A DNA stretch of 59,085 nt from Candidatus Oscillibacter pullicola (GCA_019118935.1 DWXY01000042.1:1-59085); one strand, 5' to 3'; shown: positions 34,046 through 43,548, counted from the first letter of the stretch. Numbers and translations are program-made. The notes: generated by a model from the sequence alone, not told the origin.

Positions 34046-34660
34046 GTGGGAAAGGTTCGGCAGAAGCTGACTGCGGTTCGGGAGCACTGGTTTCAGATTC
34101 TCATTGCCTGCGCGGCGCTGGCCCTGGCCTTTGGGCTGGGGATGAGCTTCCAGGCGGAATGGGAGGATGCGGAGGAAGAAACGCAAATTCGGACTGCTCT
34201 CTCGAACTTCAGTCGCCAGATGCTATTATTTTCCAACGATGTTTTGAGGATGAGTCGAGAAGCTGAACAGGCTCAGGCAACTGGGGAACCCATAGATGAC
34301 CCGACGGAGGACTATGTGATCTCCCTCAGCTTGTCCTTCCTGCGGGAAAGAGCCGTCACATTGTTTGGCATTATGCATCTGCGGCAGTTTAATGATTACA
34401 GGAATGCCAATTTCTACTTGTACTGGCTGAAACCGACGTTCCTAGGCGGCAACTATCAGGACCTGAAAAGTCTTTTAGAGGTCGTAACCATCTGTCAGCC
34501 CCTGTTAGACGCGCGCCCCGGCGGCCCGCTGGAGGAGACCATGGCACTTTTGGAGGAAAACGTGACCTCCGGGGGCTACCAAGAGGCATTGGACCTGCTG
34601 GGGCTGAAGCTCGACATCAACGGGGATTTGATTCTGACAACCACCCAAGGAGGAACATAA
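34046..34660 (+). CDS. Single-span membrane protein of unknown function
   Basis: 204 residues from a GTG at 34046 with AGGAGGGG upstream. One transmembrane helix (about 14-33) then a long hydrophilic helical domain outside. Its base composition is less GC-rich than its neighbours in the middle part (34180-34440). No family recognised. It ends 2 bp before the proB start, so it may be cotranscribed and coupled with proB. Confidence 0.75.
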   Translation: MGKVRQKLTAVREHWFQILIACAALALAFGLGMSFQAEWEDAEEETQIRTALSNFSRQMLLFSNDVLRMSREAEQAQATGEPIDDPTEDYVISLSLSFLRERAVTLFGIMHLRQFNDYRNANFYLYWLKPTFLGGNYQDLKSLLEVVTICQPLLDARPGGPLEETMALLEENVTSGGYQEALDLLGLKLDINGDLILTTTQGGT

Positions 34661-34662
34661 CT

Positions 34663-35487
34663 TTGGAACAGAAAAAACAGCGCATTGTGGTGAAGGTGGG
34701 CACCTCCACCCTCACCCATAACTCCGGCGCGTTGGACCTTTGGAGTATGGAACATCTGGTGCGGACCCTGGCGGATCTCCAGGGCATGGGGCATGAGGTG
34801 ATCCTGGTGTCCTCCGGCGCCATCGCCGTGGGCACCGCCAAGCTGGGGCTGCCCGAGCGGCCGAAGGAGCTGCGGATGAAGCAGGCCGCCGCCGCGGTGG
34901 GCCAGTGCCGGATGATGCACATTTACGACAAGTTCTTCTCCGAGTACAACCGCTCCATGGCCCAGATCCTGCTGACAGGGGACGACGTGGAGGACCCGGA
35001 GCGGGCGGAGCACCTGTCTAACACCTTCTCCGCCCTGCTGGAGATGGGGGTCATCCCCGTGGTGAACGAGAACGACTCCGTCTCCTCCGCTGAGATCGAG
35101 ACGGGACGCCACAAGGTCCTGGGCGACAACGACACCCTCTCCGCCATCGTGGCGGAGCTCTGCCGGGCGGATCTGCTGGTGCTGCTCAGCGACATCGACG
35201 GGCTGTACGACGCCGACCCCAAGACCCACCCGGAGGCAAAGCTCCTCCACCAGGTGACGGAGCTGACACCGGAGATCCTGGAGATGGCCGGCGGCGCCGG
35301 CAGCTGGCGGGGCACCGGCGGCATGGCCACCAAGCTCTCCGCCGCCCGGATCGCCATGGAGGCCGGGTGCGATATGGTCATCACCAACGGCAGCCGGATG
35401 GAGGACCTGTACGGCATTGCGGAGGGGAAGGACATCGGGACGAGGTTCCTCGCAAAGGAGAAAGAAAAACGGTCGGATAGGAGTTAA
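34663..35487 (+). CDS. proB: Glutamate 5-kinase
   Basis: 274 residues from a TTG start with AAGGAGGAA upstream. An amino-acid kinase fold with IVVKVGTSTLTH, VLVSSGAIAVG and GTGGMATKLSAARIA. It makes glutamyl 5-phosphate, the first step of proline synthesis. The C-terminal PUA domain of the E. coli enzyme is absent, as in other short bacterial forms. The proA gene follows after a 160-bp spacer carrying a large inverted repeat. Confidence 0.96.
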   Translation: MEQKKQRIVVKVGTSTLTHNSGALDLWSMEHLVRTLADLQGMGHEVILVSSGAIAVGTAKLGLPERPKELRMKQAAAAVGQCRMMHIYDKFFSEYNRSMAQILLTGDDVEDPERAEHLSNTFSALLEMGVIPVVNENDSVSSAEIETGRHKVLGDNDTLSAIVAELCRADLLVLLSDIDGLYDADPKTHPEAKLLHQVTELTPEILEMAGGAGSWRGTGGMATKLSAARIAMEAGCDMVITNGSRMEDLYGIAEGKDIGTRFLAKEKEKRSDRS

Positions 35488-35488
35488 A

Positions 35489-35629
35489 AGATAAGAGATA
35501 GGAGTTGTGGTATCCGCCGAAGGCGGATGATTTGAAATTTGTCCGGCCCCGCCGGACACCTCAGTTCCTAGCTTTTATCTCCTAACTCCGCTCTATATCT
35601 CATATCTCTTATCTTTGATCTCTTATCTC
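35489..35629 (+). repeat. Large inverted repeat with internal hairpins in the proB-proA spacer
   Basis: AGATAAGAGATA (35489-35500) pairs exactly with TATCTCTTATCT (35603-35614), with a further ATCTCTTATCTC (about 35618-35629). Inside lie two perfect hairpins: ATCCGCC/GGCGGAT (35512-35518 with 35522-35528) and GTCCGGC/GCCGGAC (35541-35547 with 35551-35557). The spacer has no gene. It could fold as one long structure in the proBA mRNA or be a repetitive insertion. Confidence 0.6.
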
Positions 35630-35646
35630 AAAAAGGGGTGTTATCT

Positions 35647-36894
35647 ATGACAGCATTGCAGCAGCAGGGACAGGCGGCAAAGGCCGCCACCTATGTTCTG
35701 GCCACCGCTGGGACGGCCAGGAAAAACGCGGCGCTGAATGCCATTGCGGACGTTCTGACGGAGCGGCAGGCAGAGTGGCTCTCCGCCAACGCAGAGGACG
35801 TGGCCGCCGCGAAGGAGGCGGGGATGCGCCCCGCCATGCTGGACCGGCTGACCCTGACACCGGAGCGGGTGGCCGGCATCGTGGACGGCGTGCGGCAGGT
35901 GGCCGCCCTGCCGGACCCCATCGGCAAGGTGGACAAGATGGAAACCCGGCCCAACGGCCTCATCATCGGCCGGAGGCGGGTGCCCCTGGGGGTCATCGCC
36001 ATCATCTTTGAGGCCCGGCCCAACGTCACCGTGGACGCCGCGGCCCTGTGCCTGAAGTCCGGCAATGTGTGCATCCTCCGGGGCGGCAAGGAGGCCATCC
36101 GCTCCAACCGCTGCGTGGCGGAGCTGATGCGCCAGGCTTTGGCCTCCGTGGGTCTGCCGGAGGACTGCATCTCCCTGGTGCAGGACACCAGCCACGAGAC
36201 GGCAAACGAGCTGATGCACCTGGACGGCTATGTGGACGTGCTGATCCCCCGGGGCGGCGCCGGGCTGATCCGGGCCGTGGCCAAGGAGGCCAGCGTGCCC
36301 GTCATCCGCACCGGAGAGGGCGTGTGCCATATCTATATCGATGACGAGGCGGACCTGGACATGGGTGCCAGCATCCTCTTCAATGCCAAGTGCTCCCGCC
36401 CCTCCGTGTGCAACGCCGTGGAGTGCGTGCTGGTCCACCGGGACGTTGCGGCGGACTTCTGGAAGAAGGCCCTGCCCCTTCTGGACGAGAAGGGCGTGGA
36501 GCTGCGGGCGGATCCGGAGGCTCTGGAGATCCTGGGCCCCCGGGCCATTCCGGCGGAGGAGGCCGACTGGGACGCCGAGTACGACGACTACATCCTGGCT
36601 GTCAAGACGGTGGGCGGCATGGACGAGGCCATCGACTTCATCAACGCCCACGGCACCCAGCACTCCGAGGCCATCATCACGAAGAACTACTTCAAGGCCC
36701 AGCACTTCCTGGACCATGTGGACGCGGCGGCGGTGTACGTCAACGCCTCCACCCGGTTCACCGACGGCGGCGAGTTCGGCCTGGGGGCGGAGATCGGCAT
36801 TTCCACCCAGAAGATGCACGCCCGGGGCCCCATGGGGCTGGAGGAGCTGACCTCCTGCAAGTACGTCATCTACGGCGAGGGACAGGTGCGGTAA
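35647..36894 (+). CDS. proA: Glutamate-5-semialdehyde dehydrogenase
   Basis: 415 residues. An aldehyde dehydrogenase-fold enzyme with LGVIAIIFEARPNVTVDA, the catalytic Cys region NAKCSRPSVCNAVE, and RFTDGGEFGLGAEIGIST near the end. It reduces glutamyl phosphate to glutamate semialdehyde. ATG at 35647 with AAAGGGG upstream. Between proB and proC in the pathway and in the genome. Confidence 0.97.
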   Translation: MTALQQQGQAAKAATYVLATAGTARKNAALNAIADVLTERQAEWLSANAEDVAAAKEAGMRPAMLDRLTLTPERVAGIVDGVRQVAALPDPIGKVDKMETRPNGLIIGRRRVPLGVIAIIFEARPNVTVDAAALCLKSGNVCILRGGKEAIRSNRCVAELMRQALASVGLPEDCISLVQDTSHETANELMHLDGYVDVLIPRGGAGLIRAVAKEASVPVIRTGEGVCHIYIDDEADLDMGASILFNAKCSRPSVCNAVECVLVHRDVAADFWKKALPLLDEKGVELRADPEALEILGPRAIPAEEADWDAEYDDYILAVKTVGGMDEAIDFINAHGTQHSEAIITKNYFKAQHFLDHVDAAAVYVNASTRFTDGGEFGLGAEIGISTQKMHARGPMGLEELTSCKYVIYGEGQVR

Positions 36895-36940
36895 GCGCCT
36901 GCCGGAATCCCAAAATATATTTTGAGAAGGGATGGTCTCT

Positions 36941-37219
36941 ATGGCGGCGATCATTCTCTCCCTGCTGGCCGCAGCGCTTCTGCCGACCGCGCTGCTCTTC
37001 CCCGCCGGACGCCCGAAGCGGGCGCTGGGCATCCTGTCGGCGGTCTGTTCCGCTGCGGCGATGGGGCTGTTCCTGCAGATGCTCTCCGGCTCCGGCGGGC
37101 CTGATACCGAAATGGCGCTGGTGCAGCTGTACCTTCCCTGCGCTGTTTACGGATTGGTGATCCTGGGCGGCGCGGCCCTGGGGCTGACAGGATGGCGCCC
37201 CGGAAAAAAGCGAAGCTGA
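36941..37219 (+). CDS. Small two- or three-helix membrane protein
   Basis: 92 residues from the ATG at 36941, with GAGAAGGGA upstream (the earlier ATG at 36932 overlaps it). Three hydrophobic stretches (about 1-19, 27-46 and 60-83). No family recognised. It sits between proA and proC with short gaps, so it is probably transcribed with them. Confidence 0.7.
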   Translation: MAAIILSLLAAALLPTALLFPAGRPKRALGILSAVCSAAAMGLFLQMLSGSGGPDTEMALVQLYLPCAVYGLVILGGAALGLTGWRPGKKRS

Positions 37220-37257
37220 ACATCTGATTCTGATTTCAAAAAAGAGGTTGATGCACA

Positions 37258-38055
37258 ATGGCAACATTCGGTTTCATCGGCACCGGCAACATGGGCGGCG
37301 CCCTGGCCCGGGCGGCGCGGAAGCGGCTGTCCGGAGGCGAAATCCTGCTGTCCAACCGGACGGCGGCCAAGGCGGAGACCCTGGCTCAGGAGCTGGACTG
37401 CCGGGCTGTGGACAACGCGGCGGTGGCCGCTGAGGCGGATTACATCTTTCTGGGCGTGAAGCCCTATATGGTGGCAGGGCTGATGGAGAAGATCGGCCCC
37501 GTGCTGGCGGCGCGGAAGGACCGGTTCGTGCTGGTGTCCATGGCGGCGGCCCTCACTATCCCTGACCTGCGGGAGCGGGGCTGCGGGGACTGGCCCCTGA
37601 TCCGCATCATGCCCAACACCCCCTCCGCCATCGGGGAGGGCGTGATCTTCTATACCTGCGACGGCGTCACGGCGGAGGAGGAAGCGGCGTTCCTGGAGAA
37701 CATGGCAGGTGCCGGGCGGCTGCTGCCCCTGGATGACCATCTGATGGACGCCGGCAGCGCCGTGGCCGGCTGCGGACCGGCCTTTGTGGACCTCTTCATC
37801 GAGGCCATGGCGGACGGCGGCGTGGCCTGCGGCCTCACCCGTCCCATGGCCCTGGAGTGCGCCGCCCAGACGCTGATCGGCGCCGCGCGGCTGATGCTGG
37901 AGACGGGCCGCCATCCCGGTGCGCTGAAGGATGCGGTCTGCTCCCCCGGCGGCGCCACCATCCAGGGCGTCCGGGCGCTGGAGGCCGGCGGGTTCCGCAG
38001 CGCGGTGATGGAGGCGGTCATCGCCGCCTATGAGAAGAGCGCGGAGATGAAGTGA
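37258..38055 (+). CDS. proC: Pyrroline-5-carboxylate reductase
   Basis: 265 residues. N-terminal NAD(P)-binding Rossmann motif FIGTGNMGGALA; later MPNTPSAIGEG, GSAVAGCGPAFVDLFIEAMADGGVACGL and SPGGATIQGVRALE, the ProC signature. It catalyses the last step of proline synthesis. All three pathway enzymes are thus encoded within 3.4 kb. A strong terminator follows. Confidence 0.97.
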   Translation: MATFGFIGTGNMGGALARAARKRLSGGEILLSNRTAAKAETLAQELDCRAVDNAAVAAEADYIFLGVKPYMVAGLMEKIGPVLAARKDRFVLVSMAAALTIPDLRERGCGDWPLIRIMPNTPSAIGEGVIFYTCDGVTAEEEAAFLENMAGAGRLLPLDDHLMDAGSAVAGCGPAFVDLFIEAMADGGVACGLTRPMALECAAQTLIGAARLMLETGRHPGALKDAVCSPGGATIQGVRALEAGGFRSAVMEAVIAAYEKSAEMK

Positions 38056-38062
38056 ACGATCC

Positions 38063-38098
38063 GTGGCCGGAGGCAGCTGCCTCCGGCCACGTTTTTTT
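38063..38098 (+). terminator. Terminator after proC
   Basis: A perfect 13-bp stem (38063-38075 with 38078-38090) is followed by a seven-T run. It ends the proline unit. Confidence 0.92.
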
Positions 38099-38175
38099 GT
38101 CCGCCTGCGGGACTTGCCAGCGGGCGGCGAGATGTGGTATCATCGTTCTCCCATCTCTTTGACAGGAGGACACGT

Positions 38176-38712
38176 ATGGCACGGGACATCATCTTGAATC
38201 TGGCAATCAGCCCGGACGGCTTCATCTGCGACGAGGACGGCGGCTTCGCCTGGATCGGCGGCCAGGGAGACAGCCGGGCCGACACGGCGGAGCAGTTCGA
38301 TTTCGATGCCTTCCTGGCGTCCTGCGACACCATCGTCATGGGCCGGAAGGCCTATGAGGACTGCTTCAGTTCTCTGCCCGAAGCGGCGGAAAAGCGATTC
38401 CTGGTGGCCTCCCGGACACCTCGGGCGCCGGAGGGCAATGTTGTCTTTCTCTCCGCGGATGTGGTTTCAGAAGTCCTGGCGCTGAAGGACCGGCCCGGCA
38501 AACACATCTGGCTGTTCGGCGGTGGGGAACTGGCCTCCGACTTTATCCGCGCCGACGCTGTGGACCGGTATATCGTCGGCATCCTGCCGGTGATCCGCGG
38601 CAGGGGCCGGCGGCTGTTTCAGGAGGGGCTTCCGCCGGTGGAACTCCACCTGGACCGCTGCACGGTCTCAGACGGCATCCCCATTCTGGAGTACAGCCGT
38701 CGGGGCCGGTAA
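38176..38712 (+). CDS. Dihydrofolate reductase-like (RibD C-terminal type) protein
   Basis: 178 residues from the ATG at 38176 with an AGGAGGA site. The fold motifs LNLAISPDGFICDEDGG, TIVMGRKAYED, and HIWLFGGGELASDFI match the RibD_C/DHFR family. These stand-alone members have unclear substrates and are not the folA product. It is monocistronic, framed by terminators on both sides. Confidence 0.88.
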   Translation: MARDIILNLAISPDGFICDEDGGFAWIGGQGDSRADTAEQFDFDAFLASCDTIVMGRKAYEDCFSSLPEAAEKRFLVASRTPRAPEGNVVFLSADVVSEVLALKDRPGKHIWLFGGGELASDFIRADAVDRYIVGILPVIRGRGRRLFQEGLPPVELHLDRCTVSDGIPILEYSRRGR

Positions 38713-38721
38713 GATAAACAG

Positions 38722-38760
38722 ACAACAGCCGCAGGGAGCATTCCCTGCGGCTGTTGTTTT
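38722..38760 (+). terminator. Terminator between the DHFR-like gene and the 5'-nucleotidase
   Basis: A perfect 16-bp stem (38722-38737 with 38742-38757), followed by TTTTG. It lies between convergent genes. Confidence 0.85.
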
Positions 38761-38790
38761 GTGGCTCGAGAAGATCTGACTCCTGTCCGC

Positions 38791-40929
38791 TCAGGCAGCG
38801 GCATTGGCGGCCCGGTACAGGAAGGTCACGATCTGGCCCCGCTGGCAGACGGTGTCGGGAGAGAACGTGCTGCCGTCGCCGGTGCCGAGGGTGACGCCCT
38901 GGGCCACGGCCCAGTTCACCGCGGCGGCGTAGTCCGCGTCAGCGGCCACATCGGTGAAGGAAGAGGCAGCGGCCTCGGGGCTGTCGGCGGCAACCCACAT
39001 GAAGTACACCGCCATGGCGCGGGTGCAGCCCGCATAGGGATCAAAGGTCTCGCCTTCCACCAGGCCCTGCTCGCTGGCCCACTGGACGGCCTTGAAGAAG
39101 TACAGGCTGGTGTCCGTCACATCGGTATAGGCAGGTTCCGTGCTGGCAGGCTCCGGAGAACCGGCGGCGCGCCACAGATAGGTGATGATCTGGGCACGGG
39201 TGCAGTTCTGATAGGGAGAGAAGGTGGTGGCGGTGGTGCCGTTGGTGATGCCCTCGTCCACGGCCCACTCAATGCCGGCATAGTAGGGAGAGGTCGCCGC
39301 CACGTCGGTGAAGGCCAGGCCCTGGTCGACAGTGATGCGGCCGGCGGGCTGGCCGTAGGCCTCTTCGGTGACGGTGCCCTTCAACTCGTCGGTGATGTAG
39401 TCCATGACCACCTCGTCCATGGAGAGGCCCAGGTCATAGTTGACGGAGGCAGCCGCGAACGCATAGTAGGTGTCGCCGCCGGCGGCCATGAAGTCGTTGG
39501 TGGCGATGGTGTAGGTGGCGTTTGCGTCAAAGGGCTCGCCGCCCACGGTCTCGATGGTGACGCGCTGAATGCTCTTGGGGCCGTAGTAGGTGGAGCCGGG
39601 ATACTGCTCGCCCTGGTCATAGGCCTTGGTGGTGTCCACGGTGAACTCGATGCCGCTCACCTGGGGGAAGCCGCCGATGGAGGTGGGCGTGCAGTAGGTG
39701 GAAGCCTCCAGGGCCTCCAGCAGCTCCGCGCCGGTGACCTGGACGATGCTCAGGGTGTTGCCGAAGGGCAGCACAGTGTTGATGTCCTTCTTGGTGATGT
39801 CGCCGGCGGCGATGGAGGCGCGGATGCCGCCGCCGTTGGTGACGGCCGCGTCCACCTCGGTGCCCTCGCGCTCAGCGCCCCAGACCAGAGCGTCGCAGAT
39901 CAGGTCGCCCAGGTTGGTCTCCTCGGTGCGGTTGCCGGGCTCCCGTTCGCCGTTCAGAGCCACTTCGGTCTTGGCGAACACGGTGCCGTACTCGTCGTCG
40001 ATCTCCTTCTGGATGGCGGCGGCGCGGGCAGCCACGTCGGCGTCCTCGGCGGTCAGGTCGGCAACGGGGGTGGTGGCGGTGGTGATGGTGCCGTCGGCGT
40101 CGATGGTGACCACGCCCACGCTCTCCAGCTTGGTGCCGGTGGAGGTCACCAGGGTGTCGCCCACCTTGCCGGTGCCGCCGGCGGCGGCCTTCACGTCCTC
40201 AAGGGTGGAGTGAGAGTGGCCGTCGATGAACACGTCGATGCCCTCAACCTCTTCCAGCAGGTCGATGGAGCGGTTGCCCACGGACTCCTCATCAATGCCC
40301 AGATGGCCCAGGCAGATGATGTACTCGCAGCCCTCGGCCTCCAGTGCGTCCACCTGATCCTGCGCGCAGTCATACAGGTCCTCGCCTGCCAGGAAGGTCA
40401 CGCCCTGAATCTTGGCGGGATGGGCCTTGGTGGCGGTCTCCGGGGTGTCCAGGCCGAACACGCCGATCTTGGTGCCGTCGGGCGCGGTGAAGACCACGTT
40501 GTCCTCAAAGGCCACCTGGCCGTTGTACAGGACATTGGCGTCCACGATGGTGAAGTCGGCGTCCGCCTCCAGATCCTTGAGGTTCTGATAGCCGTAGTCG
40601 AACTCGTGGTTGCCCATGCTGGCCACGTCGTAGCCGGCCAGGTTCATCAGCTCCACAGCAGTGGCGCCCTCAGACGTGCTGACGGTGGGGTCGCCCTGGA
40701 TGAAGTCGCCGGCGTCCATCAGCAGGACGTAGGCGCCGCGGGCCTCGTAGGCGTCCTTCAGTGCGGCCACTTTGGCATAGCCGCTGATGGCGCCATGCAC
40801 ATCATTGGTGTGCAGGATGACGATGTCGCCGTCCAGATCCTGTGCCGTCTCTTCCGCCGCGTTGGCGGTGACGGCCAGGGAGAACGTCATGACCACCGCC
40901 AGCAGCAGGGACAAGACTTTCTTTTTCAT
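38791..40929 (-). CDS. Secreted 5'-nucleotidase with three SLH domains
   Basis: 712 residues from the ATG at 40929 (GAGGAGG site). Signal peptide MKKKVLSLLLAVVMTFSLAV with an ANAAEE cleavage region. The metallophosphatase domain has VILHTNDVHG, MDAGDFIQGD, SMGNHEFDYG and DVFIDGHSHST, followed by the 5'-nucleotidase C-terminal domain (about 310-520). Residues about 535-712 are three S-layer homology domains (FTDV... TRAQIITYLWRAAG types), which hold the protein on pyruvylated secondary cell-wall polymer. It probably releases nucleosides from extracellular nucleotides at the cell surface. The CsaB domain encoded at 44304-46529 could make its wall ligand. Confidence 0.95.
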   Translation of the reverse strand: MKKKVLSLLLAVVMTFSLAVTANAAEETAQDLDGDIVILHTNDVHGAISGYAKVAALKDAYEARGAYVLLMDAGDFIQGDPTVSTSEGATAVELMNLAGYDVASMGNHEFDYGYQNLKDLEADADFTIVDANVLYNGQVAFEDNVVFTAPDGTKIGVFGLDTPETATKAHPAKIQGVTFLAGEDLYDCAQDQVDALEAEGCEYIICLGHLGIDEESVGNRSIDLLEEVEGIDVFIDGHSHSTLEDVKAAAGGTGKVGDTLVTSTGTKLESVGVVTIDADGTITTATTPVADLTAEDADVAARAAAIQKEIDDEYGTVFAKTEVALNGEREPGNRTEETNLGDLICDALVWGAEREGTEVDAAVTNGGGIRASIAAGDITKKDINTVLPFGNTLSIVQVTGAELLEALEASTYCTPTSIGGFPQVSGIEFTVDTTKAYDQGEQYPGSTYYGPKSIQRVTIETVGGEPFDANATYTIATNDFMAAGGDTYYAFAAASVNYDLGLSMDEVVMDYITDELKGTVTEEAYGQPAGRITVDQGLAFTDVAATSPYYAGIEWAVDEGITNGTTATTFSPYQNCTRAQIITYLWRAAGSPEPASTEPAYTDVTDTSLYFFKAVQWASEQGLVEGETFDPYAGCTRAMAVYFMWVAADSPEAAASSFTDVAADADYAAAVNWAVAQGVTLGTGDGSTFSPDTVCQRGQIVTFLYRAANAAA

Positions 40930-41210
40930 TCTGTTACCTCCTCTGAAAGCGCGGGAGAAGGCCTCCCGTGGTATGGATATAGTATAGCACATCTGGAAAA
41001 AATGGACAGAGGGGACCTTGCGGATTTTTCCAAAAAAACCACCAGAAATATTCCCCGTTTTTTGTAGAAGAAGCGCAAATTTTTTCCACCCGCACTTCTG
41101 GCATTCCCGTGCGCCGGGTGTTATACTGAAAAAAAGCATCTGCCGGAGCTTCCCGGCAGCCTGCCGCCGGGCGGCCGCATCGTGCCGCAGGCACACAAGG
41201 AGGTATGTTT

Positions 41211-42584
41211 ATGACCACATTGCTCAGGGGCGGGACCATCATCACCGGCGCCGGACAGCGGCGGGCCGACCTGCTGCTGGACGGGGAGAAGATCGCCTGG
41301 GTGGGCCGGGGACCTCAGGCGGCGGACCGGGAGGTGGACGTCTCCGGCTGCTTCCTCTTCCCCGGCTTCATCGACGCCCATACCCATTTTGACCTGGACG
41401 TGGCGAACACCACCACGGCGGACGACTTCTACACCGGCTCCCGGGCGGCCCTGCGGGGCGGCACCACCACGGTCATCGACTTCGCCTGCCCCAACAAGGG
41501 CGAATCCCTGCACCACGGCCTGGACCTGTGGCACAAGAAGGCGGACGGCAGGACCTTCTGCGACTACGGCTTCCACATGACCATCGACGACTGGAACGAG
41601 TCCATCCGGGCGGAGCTGCCGGACATGTTCGCCCAGGGCATCTCCTCTTTCAAGATGTATCTCACCTACCCCGCCATGATGATCGGCGACCGGGACATCT
41701 ACTGGGCGCTGAAGGAACTGAAGCGGCTGGGGGGCATCGCCGGATTCCACTGCGAGAACGCCGGCGTCATCGACGGCATGATCGCCGAGCGGAAGGCTGC
41801 CGGAGAGCTCTCCCCCGCCTCCCATCCCCGCACCCGGCCGCCTTATCTGGAGGCCGAGGCAGTGAGCCGCCTGCTGCGGATCGCCCAGGCGGCGGACGCG
41901 CCGGTGGTCATCGTCCATCTCACCAACCGGGAGGCACTGCTGGAGGTGGACCACGCCCGGAAGCGGGGCCAGACCGTGTATGTGGAGACCTGCCCCCAGT
42001 ACCTGCTGCTGGACGAGAGCGTGTATTTCAACGAGGACTATTCCGCCGCGGCCCGGTATGTGTGCGCGCCGCCCCTGCGGGACAAGGCGGAGCAGGAGCA
42101 CCTGTGGAAGGGGCTGCGGCGGGGTGCCATCCAGACCGTGTCCACGGACCACTGCTCCTTCACCCTGGCCCAGAAGGACATGGGCCGGGAGGACTTCACC
42201 AAAATCCCCGGCGGCCTGCCCGGCGTAGAGACCCGGGGCGAGCTGCTGTACTCCTACGGCGTGGCCAAGCGGAAGATCAGCGCCGCCCAGATGTGCCGGG
42301 TGCTCAGCGAGAATCCCGCCCGGCTGTACGGTCTCTATCCCCGGAAGGGCGTGCTGCGGCCCGGCAGCGACGCGGACATCGTGGTCTACGACCCCGGCGC
42401 CAGCCATGTGATCCGGACGGAGGACTGCGTGGCCAATGTGGACTACAACCCCTACGAGGGCTTCGTCACCGCCGGCGGCATCCGGCAGGTGTGGCTGCGG
42501 GGGCAGCTCTCCGTGGAAAACGGGAAGGTCCTGGCGGAGGCGCCGGCGGGCAAGTATATGGCCCGGGGCAAGAACTCCCTGTGA
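41211..42584 (+). CDS. hydA: Dihydropyrimidinase / D-hydantoinase
   Basis: 457 residues from the ATG at 41211 with AAGGAGG 8 nt upstream. Cyclic amidohydrolase family: metal-binding HTH in FIDAHTHFD, the carboxylated Lys in SSFKMYLTYP, His in GFHCENAG and VIVHLTN, and the Asp in STDHCSFT. It opens dihydropyrimidine or hydantoin rings. It could equally act on dihydropyrimidines in pyrimidine degradation. The next gene begins 10 bp later. Confidence 0.92.
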   Translation: MTTLLRGGTIITGAGQRRADLLLDGEKIAWVGRGPQAADREVDVSGCFLFPGFIDAHTHFDLDVANTTTADDFYTGSRAALRGGTTTVIDFACPNKGESLHHGLDLWHKKADGRTFCDYGFHMTIDDWNESIRAELPDMFAQGISSFKMYLTYPAMMIGDRDIYWALKELKRLGGIAGFHCENAGVIDGMIAERKAAGELSPASHPRTRPPYLEAEAVSRLLRIAQAADAPVVIVHLTNREALLEVDHARKRGQTVYVETCPQYLLLDESVYFNEDYSAAARYVCAPPLRDKAEQEHLWKGLRRGAIQTVSTDHCSFTLAQKDMGREDFTKIPGGLPGVETRGELLYSYGVAKRKISAAQMCRVLSENPARLYGLYPRKGVLRPGSDADIVVYDPGASHVIRTEDCVANVDYNPYEGFVTAGGIRQVWLRGQLSVENGKVLAEAPAGKYMARGKNSL

Positions 42585-42594
42585 GCGCTCGTCC

Positions 42595-43548
42595 ATGAAT
42601 CTCGTCATCATCGGGCGCTTCCCTGCGGTCACAGACACGCAGATCAGGGCATTCTTTCCCGCTGACTGGGAGGTGTCCATCACAGAATCGAACCTGGCCG
42701 GACCCTATTTGCAGAATGCGGATGCGCTCATCCCGGAACACATCCCGATCGGTCCCTCTTTTTTGGACAAGGCTCCGAAGCTGCGGATGATCCAAACCGG
42801 GGCCGGGTATGACAACGTGGACCTTGCCGAATGCACAAGGCGAAGCATTCTCGTGTGCAGTGCCGCCGGCGTCAATACGGCCGCAGTGGCGGAGCACACC
42901 ATGGCGCTGATCCTGGGATGGTTCAAAAACATCGTCTATCTGGACTCGTTTTTGAAAGCGCATCGTGACAGCCGGGAGCTGCGCTATTCCGGCGGGGAGC
43001 TTTGCGGAAAGACTGCGGGCATCATCGGCCTTGGGGCCATTGGGCAGCGGGTATCCTCCCTGTGCCGGGCATTCGGCATGAACGTCCTGGGATATACCCG
43101 CCATCCGAAGTCCGTCCAGGGCGTGGAGGCCGTCAGCCTGGATGAGCTGCTGGCGCGCAGCGATGTGGTGTCTATCCACGTGCCGGCCACCCCAGAGACC
43201 CGGCACATGATCGGCCGGCAGGCATTCCAGAAGATGAAGCCGTCTGCTGTGCTGGTCAACACGGCCAGGGGGTCGATCATTCGCGAAGAGGACCTGATCG
43301 AGGCTCTAAGCGATCATCAGATCGCCGGCGCGTGCCTGGATGTCTATGAGGAAGAGCCGCTTCCCCAAGCCAGCCGGCTGAGGGAGCTCCCCAACGTGAT
43401 CCTCACGCCGCACACAGCAGGATATCCCGACGGCGTGAAACTGCACGAAAAACGGTATTCCTTTTTTTCCAGCAACATCCGACAGGCATGGAGCGGTGAA
43501 ATGCCCGCCAACCTGCTGAACCGGGACGCCTGGAAAGCGTGGAGATAA
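42595..43548 (+). CDS. D-isomer-specific 2-hydroxyacid dehydrogenase family protein
   Basis: 317 residues. The NAD-binding domain has IIGLGAIGQRVSSLC, and the catalytic residues are seen as Arg in VNTARGS, Glu in DVYEEEPL and His in LTPHTAGYP. Substrate unknown. It starts 10 bp after hydA and is likely cotranscribed, suggesting it handles a product of that pathway. The codon choice and base composition look slightly less GC-rich than neighbours, so recent acquisition is possible. Confidence 0.88.
   Translation: MNLVIIGRFPAVTDTQIRAFFPADWEVSITESNLAGPYLQNADALIPEHIPIGPSFLDKAPKLRMIQTGAGYDNVDLAECTRRSILVCSAAGVNTAAVAEHTMALILGWFKNIVYLDSFLKAHRDSRELRYSGGELCGKTAGIIGLGAIGQRVSSLCRAFGMNVLGYTRHPKSVQGVEAVSLDELLARSDVVSIHVPATPETRHMIGRQAFQKMKPSAVLVNTARGSIIREEDLIEALSDHQIAGACLDVYEEEPLPQASRLRELPNVILTPHTAGYPDGVKLHEKRYSFFSSNIRQAWSGEMPANLLNRDAWKAWR

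Noticed and set aside
38761-41067. Plus-strand frame opposite the 5'-nucleotidase
   Set aside because: Shadow of the gene with signal peptide, metallophosphatase and SLH motifs on the minus strand.
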